Part shown: one piece after another, positions 36,001 to 48,115 of the stretch
Position numbering within the stretch: position 1 is the first letter of the stretch
Layout: every line of letters starts with the position of its first letter
Translations under genes and position numbers: made by a program
Notes under the pieces: generated by a model
Told to the model about the DNA's origin: nothing
Databases searched by the model: none
The model's input: only the letters and a program-made list of their open reading frames with translations
NCBI RefSeq assembly: GCF_040802235.1
Contig: NC_133166.1
Coordinates: forward strand, 9,238,001 to 9,302,000
DNA length: 64,000 bases
DNA from: Manis javanica
Taxonomy: Eukaryota > Chordata > Mammalia > Pholidota > Manidae
Reading direction: 5' to 3'

Positions 36001-37420
36001 ACCTTTACCCTCTGAGTTTGTCCAGCGTAGCTTTAATAAATGTATTTGTTCTCTTAAGACTGTGAAACAAATAATTTGTTAAACTCCCTCCAGAAAAAAA
36101 CGTGGCCAGAAATGATGTCAGGGCACTAAGAAAATTACATCTTTAGAATGGGTGAAAAGAAAGGAAATGAGAAGCTGGTAGGGGAAATCTTGACTTTCAG
36201 AAAAGAGAGGTCCAAAGCAGCCAAAAAGAAATGGAATATTTTTTAAATGTGACAAGTGGCTTTGTGTTTCTTATATTAGCTATTAACTGCTGGGTCTCAT
36301 TAGGCATAGTTTGTGAGAGGCAATAATTGAATGTGCGAACACTCTGCAGTGCTACAATGGGATTCCTATTTCTAGCGTCCACTGTAATTATGAATCACCC
36401 TTAATATATATAGGATTTATGAAAGAAATGCTGCCTTTGAATCAAGTTTGCCACGTTCAAGGCATTTTTATCCTAACTTTGATGGAGGTAGACATTCCAA
36501 TTCACTGGATATAGAAAACCTATTGCTTTAACTGCTGTTTGGTACTTCTGAGTGTTGTATAGGAAATCTTCCCCAATTTAATTCTAAGGAAATATGAAAG
36601 GAAAGAGACTCCACATTTTCCAGAGCCCACTTGCTCCCAGCCCTCACCAGGCCTTGCAGCCCCTTGTCATTACAGTGCACGTGGTTTCTAATCCCCTCAC
36701 CCTCTCCTGCAGGGTGTTTCCTCAAATAGGTTCCTTTCCTCCCTCACGCCGATCCTTTGGACCTATAGCTGCTTATCAATCTCTTTGGCCTTGCCTGCAT
36801 GTAACCTCAGCCTGACAGGTCCTTTCTACCTGCATTTAAATACAACCTACCTACTTCTATCATGTAAACAATTCCTAAAACTCTACCTCTTCCAAAAATC
36901 CATCTCTCCATGAATAGACTGGCAGAACTAATTGCCAACTCCTGAGTTTCTGTTAAAAAAAAAATTCAACCATACATGTGCAGATATGGGGGTTTTAATC
37001 AAAAAGTTCTCATATTTCAGTTAACCAGGAGTTTAGGATTGACCGGAGTAAGCAAGACGTGATGCATCCCTCAGTCTCTCTTAGTCTTCGGTTGCATTAA
37101 GAGGAGTATAGCAAGCTAACAGAGAGAATGATCCTTTTGTATCTGGCATCAGTCTTCAGTCTTGCGTCAATCAGTATACAACACCTAGAAAGGGCATTCT
37201 CATCTGGAATGTTGGCAAAACAGAGTGCACACGAAAGAGAAACAATATACTTGCTGACTTGGAAAACATGTCAGAAGAACAATAGAAGCATCTGTAGACA
37301 GACATAGATATAGGGAGGTGGAAGACCAGTGGGCCCTTTTCCCATCCAGGCCGCTCCTCTTCCTGACTTGTCATTTCCTCTTCTCTCACCATCTTACACC
37401 AAGATATACTGAATCCACAT
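33071..37420. other. Single-copy-looking sequence with minor relics
   Basis: An old repeat of unknown name is hinted at 33118-33200 ('gcagacacataataaaagtc'). The stretch at 34040-34480 has short pyrimidine-rich frames on both strands without a domain. No gene is recognised. At 36190-36420 the sequence again looks repeat-free and could be conserved. Confidence 0.4.
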
Positions 37421-37824
37421 TATCTGGCATGCCTTGTGATAGGCACTGGGGAAATAAAGGTGATTTTTAGGGCCTGGTCTCTGACCCCAGCCCCTGAGGA
37501 ACCCAGTCACTCATCCTCAGAATGCAAACACTGGATGTAACAGTGTAGGATCTGTCACAAATATCTCAGGCCATTTTTTGTGATTGGTACCACTTAAGCA
37601 CTTTAGTTAATATTATTTTAATGAATATTGTTGCATTGTGGAAAGAATATAGGCTTTCTAATCAGATATAACTGGGTTAAAATTCCATTTGAACATTACT
37701 ACCTGTGAAAACTCTATTTGAAGTGAGCTTGCTTTACAAAATGATGTTAATAATGACTCAAATAATGGGGGAACAGGGTCCTAGATGTTTGCTCCACACA
37801 ACATCCTAAAATAAATCCATCAGA
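37421..37824. other. Flank upstream of the GPCPD1 retrocopy
   Basis: 'ggcatgccttgtgataggca' (37422-37441) recalls an ancient repeat. The last few tens of bases before 37825 could be parental 5' UTR, but I cannot show it. Confidence 0.4.
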
Positions 37825-39798
37825 ATGGCAACCTCTCAGGTTACCATTGAAATAAAAGGAACGTTTTTGCCGGGAGAAATTTTACAGTATGTGGAAGCTT
37901 TGGGAGACTGCAATCCTCAAAATGCTGTGGCTCCTCTTGCAGAAAATGAGACAGCTGAAAGCATGTATGGACAGCCACCAGTGTACCCAATAGAGGAGGA
38001 TCAGTTCAGTATCACTATTTCAAAGGGTGCTTTTAAGAACTAACGACTGAAGGTGGTCCCTGTTAAGTCATGGTTCACAAGTGGGAGACTTACCTATAAA
38101 CACGATCCATAACCCCTTTAGAAAGTGAAATTCTTATTGATGATGGACAATTCAGGATCCACAATGGTGCAGATTGTGGGTGGCTGACATTTCAGACTGA
38201 AATAGGTTTACATTTGCATTATTCTGAAAAAGTTCCCGTCTCAATAACCAAGACAATTTTTTGAAAATCCAGATTTAGGGTAATGGTGACACCAGAGGGT
38301 CAAGAGGAAGATAATGATAGGGAATCTCCCACTGTTCTCCACAAAATGTGCAGGAGCCTTCAGGTATCCTTAATAAGCCACAATGAGTTCAAGTGCAGGC
38401 ATTCACAGCCGGACTGTGGGTGTGGCTTTATAGCCTGATGGTTGGACAATGGAACCTGACAACCTGGAACTAATTTTTTATTTTTTTTGAGGAAGATCTC
38501 AGTGAACATGTAGTGCAGGGTGATGCACTTTCTGGACATGTAGCCACAGCATGCCTCTTATCACCCATCATTGCTGAGAGTGGAGAGGGAGCTGGAGTCT
38601 TCACTCTTCCCATGATGAGTGGAAATTCCGAGGAAGCAATCGGCAACATGAAAGTTGACTATATAATTATTAAGCCATTACCTGGTTACAGTTGTGACAT
38701 GAAATCTTCATTTTCCAAATATTGGAAGCTAAGAATACCATTGGATGATGGATGGATGTTGGGGTGCAGGGAATTCTACAATTGCTCAGCTTGCTACAAC
38801 TCAAGAGAATACTACTGCATCTTTAAGAAATGCTGCTAGTCTTGGTGCGGCCTTTGTGGAATTTGACGTACATCTTTCAAAAGATTTTGCGCTGTGGCAT
38901 ATCATGATCTCACCTGTTGCTTGACTCTGAAAAAGAAATCTAGTTCTGATCCAGTGGAATTATTTGCGATTCCAGTAAAGGAATTTAAGTTAGACCAACT
39001 CCAGTTGTTAAAAAGCTCTTTCACACAACTGTGCTAAAATCTAAAGATTGGAAAGAACCTGTAGTTGAGGAAGAAAGTTTCTTTTCTGAAAATCAGCCAT
39101 TTCCTTCCCTTAAGATGATTTTAGAGTCTTTGACAGGAGATGTAGCATTTAGCATAGTAATAAAACGGATCTGCCAACAAAGGGATGGAATGTGGGATGG
39201 TAACTTATCAACATACTTTGACACAAATCTGTTTTGGACACAATTTTTAAAAATTGTCTTAGAAAATTCTGGGAAGAGGAGAATAGTGTTTTCTTCATTT
39301 GATGCAGATTTTTGCACCATGGTTTGATGAAAGCAGAACAAGTATCCCATATTATTTTTGACTCAAGGAAAATCTGATATTTATCCTGAGCTAATGGACT
39401 TCATATCGTGGACCCCCATTGTAATGAGCCTTGAATATTTGCTGGGGATAAATGCATTCACTGAAGACCTGCTCAGAAACACATCCTATATTCAAGAGGC
39501 AAAAGCTAAGGGACTAGTAATATTCTGCTGGGGTGATGATACCAATGATCCTGAATACAGAAAGAAATTGAAGGAATTTGGAGTTAATGGTCTAATTTAT
39601 GATAGGATATATGATTGGATGCCTGAAAAGGCAAAATATATTCCAAATGGAGCATTTGAAATGCCAGAAGCAAGAACTGCCAGGACTTAAAAGAGATGTT
39701 TGTGTCCCACTGTTAGCTGCTTTGTTCCCTCATCTTTCTGTGGGGAGCCTGGTATCCACGTGGATGCCAACAGCATGGATAATGTGAAGAGTGCTTAG
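37825..39798 (+). pseudogene. GPCPD1: GPCPD1 processed pseudogene
   Basis: GPCPD1 (GDE5) is a cytosolic glycerophosphocholine phosphodiesterase with an N-terminal CBM20 starch-binding module and a C-terminal GDPD catalytic domain. The copy is continuous across the whole coding sequence with no introns, about 1974 bp against roughly 2.0 kb in the parent, so it arose from mRNA. Recognisable blocks: the N-terminus with 'NPQNAV' (37910-37927); 'MEPDNLELIF' (38452-38481); 'HVVQGDALSGHVATACLL' (38505-38558); 'VDYIIIKPLPGYSCDMKSSF' (38658-38717); 'FVEFDVHLSKDF' (38853-38888); 'QQRDGMWDGNLSTYFD' (39177-39224); 'VIFCWGDDTNDPEYRKKL' (39517-39570); and the C-terminus to TAG at 39796-39798. TAA at 38041-38043, many stops to 38450 and several frameshifts break it. 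The catalytic HRGAGN block near 38745-38775 is lost. No A-tail or target-site duplication was found, so it is old. Confidence 0.9.
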
Positions 39799-41060
39799 AT
39801 TTTATTGGGGCAGAAGCCATTTGGGGGCATGCATCACTGTTTACTTTTCACCATGGAGCATTGCTTTTCTATGCCTTTTAGGTTTCTCAGTTCAATGAAG
39901 CAAGATGACGTATTTTACTATTTCACTATAGTTCTTGTTAGAATTTCAAGTATGCTATTTAATCACTTGGCCAGATGTAAGTACCAGTCAGTCTCTTTAT
40001 AATGAGAAAAATGTATTGATTGATAAATATTTTAAACTAAATATGTAAATGTACAATGTTAAACAAATGTTTATTAAAAGCATAGCACTTTGAGATTAAC
40101 TATAAATATCTCATATTTATACTTCTTACAGCTTTTCACTAGATCGGGTCTGAAATATTTAGCACTTGAGGAACATGACTATGCACAGTTACACCTGACC
40201 ACGGAATAAATAAGTGCCCCAAATGCATACATTTGCACTTCTGAGCCCAACTGCACACATCTTTGTGCCATTTGTATTTGTATGTGTTTTTTACATGGAT
40301 CAACATGCAGACAGACCATTTGCATTCAGTATGAACCCTGAGGCTGCTTCTGTTCTCCCACTTAACCAAACCCCTGCCTTTGTAAACAGCCTGGAGGTCC
40401 TTGAAAATTTGTTTCCTAAGTCTCTCAAAAGCTGTTTTACATGAATGTTAAAATTTCAAACTGCTTCAGGATAACTTAATGTATAAAATATTAGAAGTAG
40501 GTATTACATACTTGAAGTAGGTCAGAATGTATAAATTCTATTCATGCATGCTTTAAGTTTTAAGCATGAGACTGTACATGTATACTGTAAGTCCTTGCAT
40601 CTGATAACTCCTAGATGAAGGTGAGAAGATGTCAAGGACTGAAAATATTGTGTTGCCTAAAAAAGAAAGCTTGTTTGTAGTATCTCTAAAATATGCTTAT
40701 TTTAAGTGTCTCTCATTACCTATTACACACCGTTGCTTTGTGTGTGTGTGTATCTGTGTTCAATAGTTAAATCTCCATACAGACAAATGTCCTGAATTCT
40801 CATATTGGTAATTTTTATTGATTAATGTATATCATGCATGTAATATATTTAGAAATGTAGAAGATCCTTCTAAATGTATATACATGTTTGGGTCTGCCAC
40901 ATTGTAGTTACACAAAAATGGTAGTTTCTAGATCGCTAACTTGTCTAAAGGCTCCTTTGGATTCTCTGCCTTTTTCCTGATACATTTATTAATACAGGGC
41001 CTAATACGCTTGACAAATGTTTGATAGGTTAAGTGTTTTACTAGGTGAGTTGTGGTTTCT
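39799..41060 (+). pseudogene. GPCPD1: Possible GPCPD1 3' UTR portion of the retrocopy
   Basis: AT-rich sequence follows the ancestral stop without an obvious break. Several poly(A)-signal-like hexamers occur, for example in 'tttattaaaagcatag' near 40071-40086. Retrocopies normally include the 3' UTR, and the parent has a long one, but I cannot align it here and the end is not defined. A short GT repeat lies at 40738-40752. Confidence 0.4.
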
Positions 41061-41279
41061 TTGTCTCAGAGAATTGCTATAAAGATTAGCTAAATTAAAG
41101 AGTAGACAAGACTTTTAAAAACAATGGGGCACCATACCTCTATGACAGCAGTGATAACCATGACCAAGATAAGAAGGGTGCCATGTACGACTGCAAGCGG
41201 CAGTGACAGACCTGGTAAGGCTGAAGTGTGAATGACTATCAATGATGGAGGTAGTTCACCACATTAAATATAATAATGG
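41061..41279. other. Spacer
   Basis: No recognised feature. Confidence 0.4.
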
Positions 41280-41460
41280 GTTTTATTCATACAACAGCTC
41301 TAAAGACAAATACTATTATTTCCCCTATTAAATGACAAAGTAATTGCAGAACTCAGGGATTAAGGAATCTTCTTAAGAGAATACATCTAATAAGTGGTGG
41401 AACTGCAATTCAAACCCACCTGGTCTGACTTCAGAATCCAGGCTAAGTGTAAGAAGTTCC
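41280..41460 (-). repeat. MIR SINE fragment, antisense
   Basis: 'tatttcccctattaaatgac' followed by 'ggaactgcaattcaaaccca' and 'ctggtctgacttcagaatcc' is reverse MIR text. Confidence 0.6.
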
Positions 41461-42480
41461 ATTGTCAAATCCAAACCTGGGAGGTACCACAATTTCCATC
41501 AGCGGTCTCTGCATGCTCAATCGATACACATAACAAGCTACATTATTTTTCAGAAATCTCTGAGACTGTTTCCAGCTTGTTCTCTATATATTTTGCCAAG
41601 TAGAAATAGGCCTCTCTCCACTCTGAGAATAATAGAGTGGGCTTGGCAGAAATCACCGTGATAGAAGCCACCCTGCCTGTGGTTCCATTCAAATACTCTC
41701 ATTGCTTCTGTCAAACCCACTTGTTCAGTGCAGCTGAAAATGGCTGTGCTTTTCCCCCAGGCAACCCCACAAGCAAGAAGATTGCTCTTTCCTGTTCCCA
41801 GGTTTCTTAGGTAATTGGAAAGTATCCGCTAGTGTTGGTACTTCAACAGCAGCTGTTGACACGCCCTCACTCACAACTGGGAAAAATGCCTTAATTCTAA
41901 AGAAAGAAATCTTCACCGCAATCCAATCAAATGGATATAGATTGTAACAGTCCACCATGTGATGACAATCATGCTCAGATACCAGAAAAAAGAGCCAGGT
42001 TGCAGACAGGCAGGCTTGACGCAACTAAAATGACTGCAAGACAGAAAAAGGACAAAATAGAATTTCCAGTGGTTTTCATAAAAATGGCTTTAAGCTATCA
42101 GAGAAATTATGATAAATGCCATTTTGAAGGCTGCTTGTTATGTGCCACGTGTTAAGTTAGGCATTTTATCTCATTTGTTCATCCATTCACTCATGCATTT
42201 GGGAAAATGATAAAACACCCACAGTGTGCCAGGTGCTATGATAGAGGCTTGGAAAAAAACCATAATATACATGGACCTTAATACACAGAGCCATAATCTA
42301 GGGGAGAGGACAAAAGTTTGACATATTTTTATAAAAGCAATTCTTTAAAATTAAAAGATCTAAAAAGGAGAATTACTAGGGGCTTCTCTATAATTCCTTG
42401 TGGAACAGATAGTTGAACTAAGATGGAAAGTATCAGTGGAGGTCAGGAGGAAAAGCAAGAAGGAGAGGAACCAGGAAATC
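41461..42480. other. Single-copy-looking sequence with an ancient relic
   Basis: At 42172-42320 a passage 'cacagtgtgccaggtgctat' matches a widespread old repeat in mammals. The rest has no recognised feature. A 74-codon frame at 41931-42155 has no domain. Confidence 0.4.
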
Positions 42481-42620
42481 ACACATGGGGAGGCCGTATA
42501 AGCAACTCTGAATGGCAAGTGTCACACCATTGTCTAGCTAAGGACGCTGAGGCACAGAGGGAGTGAGTTACTCCCTTAAGATCGCACACTAGTAAACAGT
42601 ATATCTTCAGATTTGAACCC
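42481..42620 (-). repeat. MIR SINE fragment, antisense
   Basis: 'aggacgctgaggcacagagg' (42541-42560) followed by 'gatcgcacactagtaaacag' is reverse MIR core text. Confidence 0.65.
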
Positions 42621-43080
42621 AAATAATCATTTTTTTCCCTAATAAGTTCTTTCCTTAGAAATTTTAGAACAGATCTTTCTACCCATCATCAGTACTTTTT
42701 ACCTTTAAAAAGAAGATAGTTTTTTGATTGTTGGGGATTTTTTTCTCCATATTTATGGATGATAATGGATGCATGTAATTTTTTACTTTAAAAGTTATAG
42801 CTGTGGTGCTCAAGATACATAACTGAAAGGGGCTAATAATTCTTGATTTCATTTCTATCTCTAGGAAAAGAAGTCATCATCTGTCCTTTACAGAATTCTT
42901 TCTGGAAAACCCTGTCACCAATCATGGTTTACTGCTGATATATTAAAAATAAAATGAAATAAAACAGATATCATAGTTGACAGGTGTATGAGATGCTGAT
43001 GCCACAGTGATTGAGATACCAATGGGTAGATTTATGAGCGCCTGAGAGCATCAGGGAAATCACTTGCCATCATGTTCTTT
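42621..43080. other. No recognised feature
   Basis: AT-rich spacer preceding the antisense L1. Confidence 0.4.
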
Positions 43081-45262
43081 TTTTAAATTAAAGTATCATT
43101 AATATACAATCTTATGATGTTGATTTCAAATGTATGTCACATTGGTTCAGCAGTTCCCATGATCAGCTTACACTGTGACTGTGAAATATTATGCCCCTTT
43201 ATCCCTCCCACTTTCCCCACACTTGCCCCAGCCCCTCCCCCTTGGTAATAATGCTAGTCACTTCTCGATGTCTATGAGTCTACTGCTGTTTTGTTCCTTG
43301 TTTTGCTTTGTTTTTATATTCTACCAATAAGTGAAATCATATGGTATTTGACTTTATCTGCCTGGCTTATTTCACTGAGCATAATACCCTCTAGATCAAT
43401 CCATGTTGTTGCAAATGGGAGGATTTCTTTTCTTTTTATGGCTGAATAATATTCCATTGCGTATATGTACCACCTCTTCTTTATCCATTCATCTATTCAT
43501 GGACACATAGATTGTCCATATCTTGGCTATTGCAAAGAATGCAGCGATAAACATAGGGGTGCATATATCTTTTCAAATCAAGGATTTTGTTTTCTTCACG
43601 TAAATTCCTAGGAGTGGAATTACTAGGTTAAATTGTATTTCTATTTTTAATTTTTAAGGAACTTCCATACTGCTTTCCATAGCAATTGCACCAATTTACA
43701 TTCCAACCAACAGTGTAGGAGGGCTTCTATTTCTCTGCATCCTTGCCAGCATTTGTTGTTTCTTTCTTTTGGATGGTGGCCATTCTACCTGGTGTGAGGT
43801 GATATCTCATTATGGTTTTAATTTGCATTTCCCTGGTGATTAGGGAAAGATATGGAGAATCTTTTCATGTGACTGTTGCCTATTTGTATTTCTTCTTTGG
43901 AGAAGTGTCTGTTTAGGTCCTCCACCCATTTTTTAAAATCAGGTTATTTGTTTTTTGGGTGTTGAGGCATATGAGTTCTTTATATATATGTATGATGTTA
44001 AACCCTTATCAGATGAGTCATTTACAAATATATTCCTCCATGATGTAGGATCTCTTTTTGTTCTGTTGATGGTGCCCTTTGCTGTACAAAAGCTTTTTAG
44101 TTTGATATAGCCCCACTTGTTCATTTTTCATATTTTTCCCTTGCCTGAGGAGATGTGTCAAGGAAAAAAATGCTCATGCTTATATTCAAGAGATTTTTGC
44201 CTATGTTTTCTTCTGAGGGTTTTATGGTTTCATGACTTACATTCAGGTCTTTGATCCATTTTGAGTTTACTTTTGTGTATGGAATTTCATTCTATTACAG
44301 GTAGCTGTCTAGTTTTGCCAATATCAGTTGTTGAAGAGGCTGTCATTTCCCTATTGTATTTCCATGGCTCCTTTATCATATGTTAATTGACCATATATGC
44401 TTGGGTTTATATCTGGGCTCTCTATTCTGTTCCATTGATCTATGGGTCTGTTCTTGTGCCAGTACCAAATTATTTTGATTACTGTAAGTTTATAGTAGAG
44501 CTCAAAGTCAGGGAGTGTAATCCCCCCAGCTTTTTGTTGTGGCTATTTGGGATCTTTTGTGCTTCCATGTGAATTTTAGAACTATTTGTTCTAGTTCATT
44601 AAAGAATGCTGTTGGTATTATGATAGGGATTGCATTTAATCTGTAAATTGCTTTGGACCAGATGGCCATTTTGACAATATTAATTGTTCCTATCCATGAG
44701 CCTGGGATTGATTTCCATTTATTGGTGTCTTCTTTAATTTTTCTCATGAGTGTCTTGTAGTTTTCAGAGTATAGGTCTTTCACCTCCTTGGTTAGGTTTA
44801 TTCCTAGGTATTTTATTCCTTTCAATGCAATTGTGAATGGGATTGCTTTCATGATTTATCTTTCTGCTAGCTCATTGTTAGCATATAGGAATGCAACAGA
44901 TTTCTGTAAATTAATTTTGTATTGTGCAACTTTGCCAAATTCAGGTATTAGTTCTAATAGTTTTTGGTGCATTCTTTAGGGTTTTCTATGTATAGTATCA
45001 TGTCATCTGCAAAGAATGACAGTTTAACTTCTTCCTTACTAATTTTGATGCCTTTTATTTCTTTGTGTTGTCTGATTGCCATGGCTAGGACCTCCAGCAC
45101 TATGTTGAATAAAAGTGGGGAGAGTGGGCATTCTTGTCTTGTTCCCAATCTTAGAGGAAAAACTTTCAGCTTTTTGCCATTAAGTACAATGTTGGCTGTG
45201 GGTTTGTCATATATGGCCTTTATTATGTTGAGGTACATACCCTCTATACCCATTGATGTTTA
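43081..45262 (-). mobile_element. LINE-1, 5'-truncated, antisense, older
   Basis: The left edge is an L1 3' terminus ('ctttttttaaattaaagtat'). The 3' UTR and the ORF2 C-terminal half follow. The right edge is a truncation inside the RT domain near 45262. ORF2 blocks survive at 43939-44124, 44508-44852 and 44954-45253, the last with an intact '[13 protein letters not shown]' (45021-44983). Indels and stops separate them. No clear target-site duplication is seen. The 5' breakpoint lies next to a short duplication and a perfect hairpin. Confidence 0.85.
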
Positions 45263-45282
45263 AGGTGATGTTTAAGGTGATG

Positions 45283-45309
45283 TAAAGACACACATTTTGT
45301 GTGTCTTTA
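45283..45309. repeat. Perfect 11-bp inverted repeat (hairpin)
   Basis: 'taaagacacac' at 45283-45293 and its exact reverse complement at 45299-45309 enclose a 5-nt loop 'atttt'. It lies about 20 bp beyond the 5' breakpoint of the antisense L1 and directly after a doubled 'aaggtgatgt' motif. Confidence 0.9.
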
Positions 45310-45419
45310 TAATCAATGACAACTTAAAATTGGTATTTTTCTTAATTGTAAATAAAATAATATGTGTTTCTTATAATACATTATCTGCCAGCATCAACAC
45401 AATATGACAACATCAACTT
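45310..45419. other. Spacer
   Basis: No recognised feature. Confidence 0.4.
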
Positions 45420-45570
45420 CACCCTCACACCAACCTGTGAGGAAGTCCCAATATATTTACTTAACAAATAAGGACACTGAGTCTTAAAAAGTCAGGTAAC
45501 ATATGTCAGATTTCACAGTCAGTAAGTAGGAGAACTGTGATTCTGACCCAGATCTGTTTGGTTAAAGTTT
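45420..45570 (-). repeat. MIR SINE fragment, antisense
   Basis: 'aaataaggacactgagtctt' and 'agtaggagaactgtgattct' are reverse MIR text in the correct order. Confidence 0.6.
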
Positions 45571-46500
45571 GTGTTCTCTTTAGTCTTTGAAGTAAAATTG
45601 CATCCTAGCAATTTGCTTTGTAGTGACGTAGATAACCAAATGGTCATCACTGAATCAATGTTGTTTTCTGTTGTCATGACACTGCATGTACAAACTTATT
45701 ATACATACTTGATTTCTCATTTGGTCTCCTCAGGCACATGAGTAAGTTTTGGATTGTAAAAAAAATAAAAGAAACATGAAGTTCCTGTTGGGTTTAAAAT
45801 AAGTGAATAAATAAAACTCCAATTAAGTATTCTATAGCTCACAACAATTTAGAATAGGCTTTGAGTCACACAGCCTGAGTTTGACTTTTCTCTCTTTAAC
45901 GTGTTAACTTTGCAAGTTTGAGCAAATCATGTACTTAGTCTATTATATGGTGCATTCAGTGTATTTACACAAACTCTTATAGTATCACTTGGTACAGGCT
46001 GGAAACTAATCAGAAGAATGGCAGGTAAATTAGTCCCCAATTCCTTTAGGACACTGCAGAGAGCATGCTTAGGAAGAGCCACATCTAGACACCCCATAGA
46101 GTTATGATTCAGGAAAGAATCCTCTCTCTACAGGTGACAAAGAAATGGAGTGTCTGTGCCACTGCAAGCACTCTTACCTGTGAGTTCTCGTCTGCATTGT
46201 GATGTTTCTATGTTTGCACAAGCTCCTGATACACTGATAGATCCTCTATGAGACAGTGCACAGAGCAGCAAGCCGTACTTGGTGCAAGCTGGAACCCATG
46301 CACCGAAGAGTCAGTAGCTGCATGACAAAATATCAATGCTGAAGTTAAGAATTGTTTTGAGAATTTAATTAGAATAAGTATGTGCTTAGCAGTTCCTAAA
46401 ATATAGTAAGGTTTCAGTTAAAGTTGATGATGATGATGGTGGTGATGTTCAAGTTCATGATACTTGAAAAAGACTGCCTCATATTAGAGTCTGTTAAAAC
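45571..46500. other. No recognised feature
   Basis: Single-copy-looking DNA with a short GATGATG-type simple repeat at about 46425-46448. Confidence 0.4.
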
Positions 46501-46660
46501 ATACCAATCCTTTACTCTATATTAAGCATGCTAGTGCCTGGCAAATTGCCTATTTATATCTCATAAAACCTTGAAAGAGCTATTTTAGTCTCCACTTTGT
46601 AGATGAAAAAAATGGAGTTCAGAGAAAAGACCCAGGTCTTCTGACTCCAAGCATGCCATC
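46501..46660 (-). repeat. MIR SINE fragment, antisense
   Basis: 'ctccactttgtagatgaaaa' (46591-46610), then 'cccaggtcttctgactccaa', is reverse MIR text. Confidence 0.55.
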
Positions 46661-46859
46661 ACATGCTTTAAAAGAGTCCTTTTTATGAAAACATTTGACA
46701 CAGGATCATTTTTCTAGATAAGATTTTGTATATTTCAAAGTGCTTTATGAACATTTCCTTACTGTTTATTTGTTGTTCTATGGAAAGGAGTTGTTGAAAA
46801 ATATGATATGTAAATCAGAGACCAGATTTTGTCCCCATTCAAAATCCAATAGGCCTTTT

Positions 46860-47485
46860 GGAAGAGCTTCTATGGAAAATTCTGCCAATAGTGTGTATTG
46901 GTGAGGATTTAGAGCAACTGTAACTCTTATAAATTGCTGGTTGAACATAATGTACATCAACCTGGTACTTCCACTCCTAGGGATTTATCTAAGAGAAATG
47001 AAAACAAATGTTCAGAAAAATACTTACATATGAATTTTCATAGTCCCTTTTTTCATAGCAGTCCAAATTTGTAAATAGCTTAAATATTCATCAATAAAAG
47101 AAAAGGCAAACAAGATGTGGTAAACTCATATAATAAAATACTACTCACAACAGCACAGATAAATCTTAAAACTCATTTTCTGAGTGAAAGAAGTAAAGTA
47201 ATAAATGCTCTCTGATTTTCATTCCCATTTCATTCAGAATGAGCTTTAATTCGGAAACTTGAGAATAGGTTCTTCTATGATGCTGGTATTCAGGACCGTG
47301 GCTGCTTGGGTATTTGGGACTGACTTTAAAGGGGCATGAAGGAATGTTCTTGGGTGATGAAAATGCTCACTATCTTAATAGGGGTGTGGGCTCAAGGGGT
47401 ATATAGATTGATCAAAACTCACTGAACTGTAACAAGATCTATATGTTGCACTGTCTATAAATTACATCTTGATACAAAGAAAACA
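46860..47485 (+). mobile_element. Ancient LINE-1 (L1M-type) 3' part, sense
   Basis: Decayed ORF2 C-terminal and 3' UTR text: 'tacttccactcctagggatt' (46966-46985), 'ggcaaacaagatgtggtaaa' (47106-47125) and 'agattgatcaaaactcactg' (47405-47424), with an end 'aaattacatcttgatacaaa'. Every frame is broken. Confidence 0.65.
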
Positions 47486-47639
47486 CAGTGGATGCCATAA
47501 TTAGATTTTCATCAGACTAATATTTCACTTCATCTCTTCAAATTGAAGATTATTTTTTAGGGATATCCATATGGACAAATGCTGAGATGATTTTTATTGC
47601 CAAAGTTCCATACCCAAGTGCTTTTACCATTATGGCAGA

Positions 47640-48115
47640 GCCTGGTAATTATCCCTCAGTAACTCTTCCGCTTCTGTAATTCCCAAGTGTAGCTGGGCAC
47701 ATGGATCACCAGCTAAAGACCACTTTCCCTAACCCTTCTCAAAGCTTGATGTGGACATCTGATTAGGTTCTGCCTAATTGAACATAAGCACTGTGTGCAA
47801 CTTCTGGGTTATGACCTTAAAAGGAAAAGAGTGTGCATACTTCTCCCCTTTACTTTTCTCAGCTGGACAAAATGTATTCCTAGTAGATGGGATGTTGATC
47901 CAGTTTCAGTCATGTAGGTAAGACAATGATGCAGCATTAATATAACAGGATCATAGGTTCTCACCCTGTCAAGCCATGTCAAGCCACCAACACAGCCCTG
48001 GACCACCTATTGTGATTTCTAAGGAAAAAGAAAAACTTTTCCCTTGTTTATGCTACTGTTTCTGGGGAGTCTTTTTGTTACAACAACCTAATCCATATCG
48101 TAATTAGTATAACCG
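47640..48115 (+). repeat. Unassigned old repeat, LTR-like end
   Basis: The stretch ends 'tctttttgttacaacaacct', then 'aatccatatcgtaattagta', which resembles the end of an old MaLR-like or DNA element. I cannot name the family, and the left edge is approximate. Confidence 0.3.

Noticed and set aside
37825..38043. Intact short protein from the start of the GPCPD1 retrocopy
   Set aside because: The 72-codon frame is only the beginning of the CBM20-derived region and ends at a stop inside the pseudogene. The rest of the domain is shredded.
40738..40752. GT run as a functional regulatory site
   Set aside because: It is too short and common. A simple repeat is the adequate explanation.
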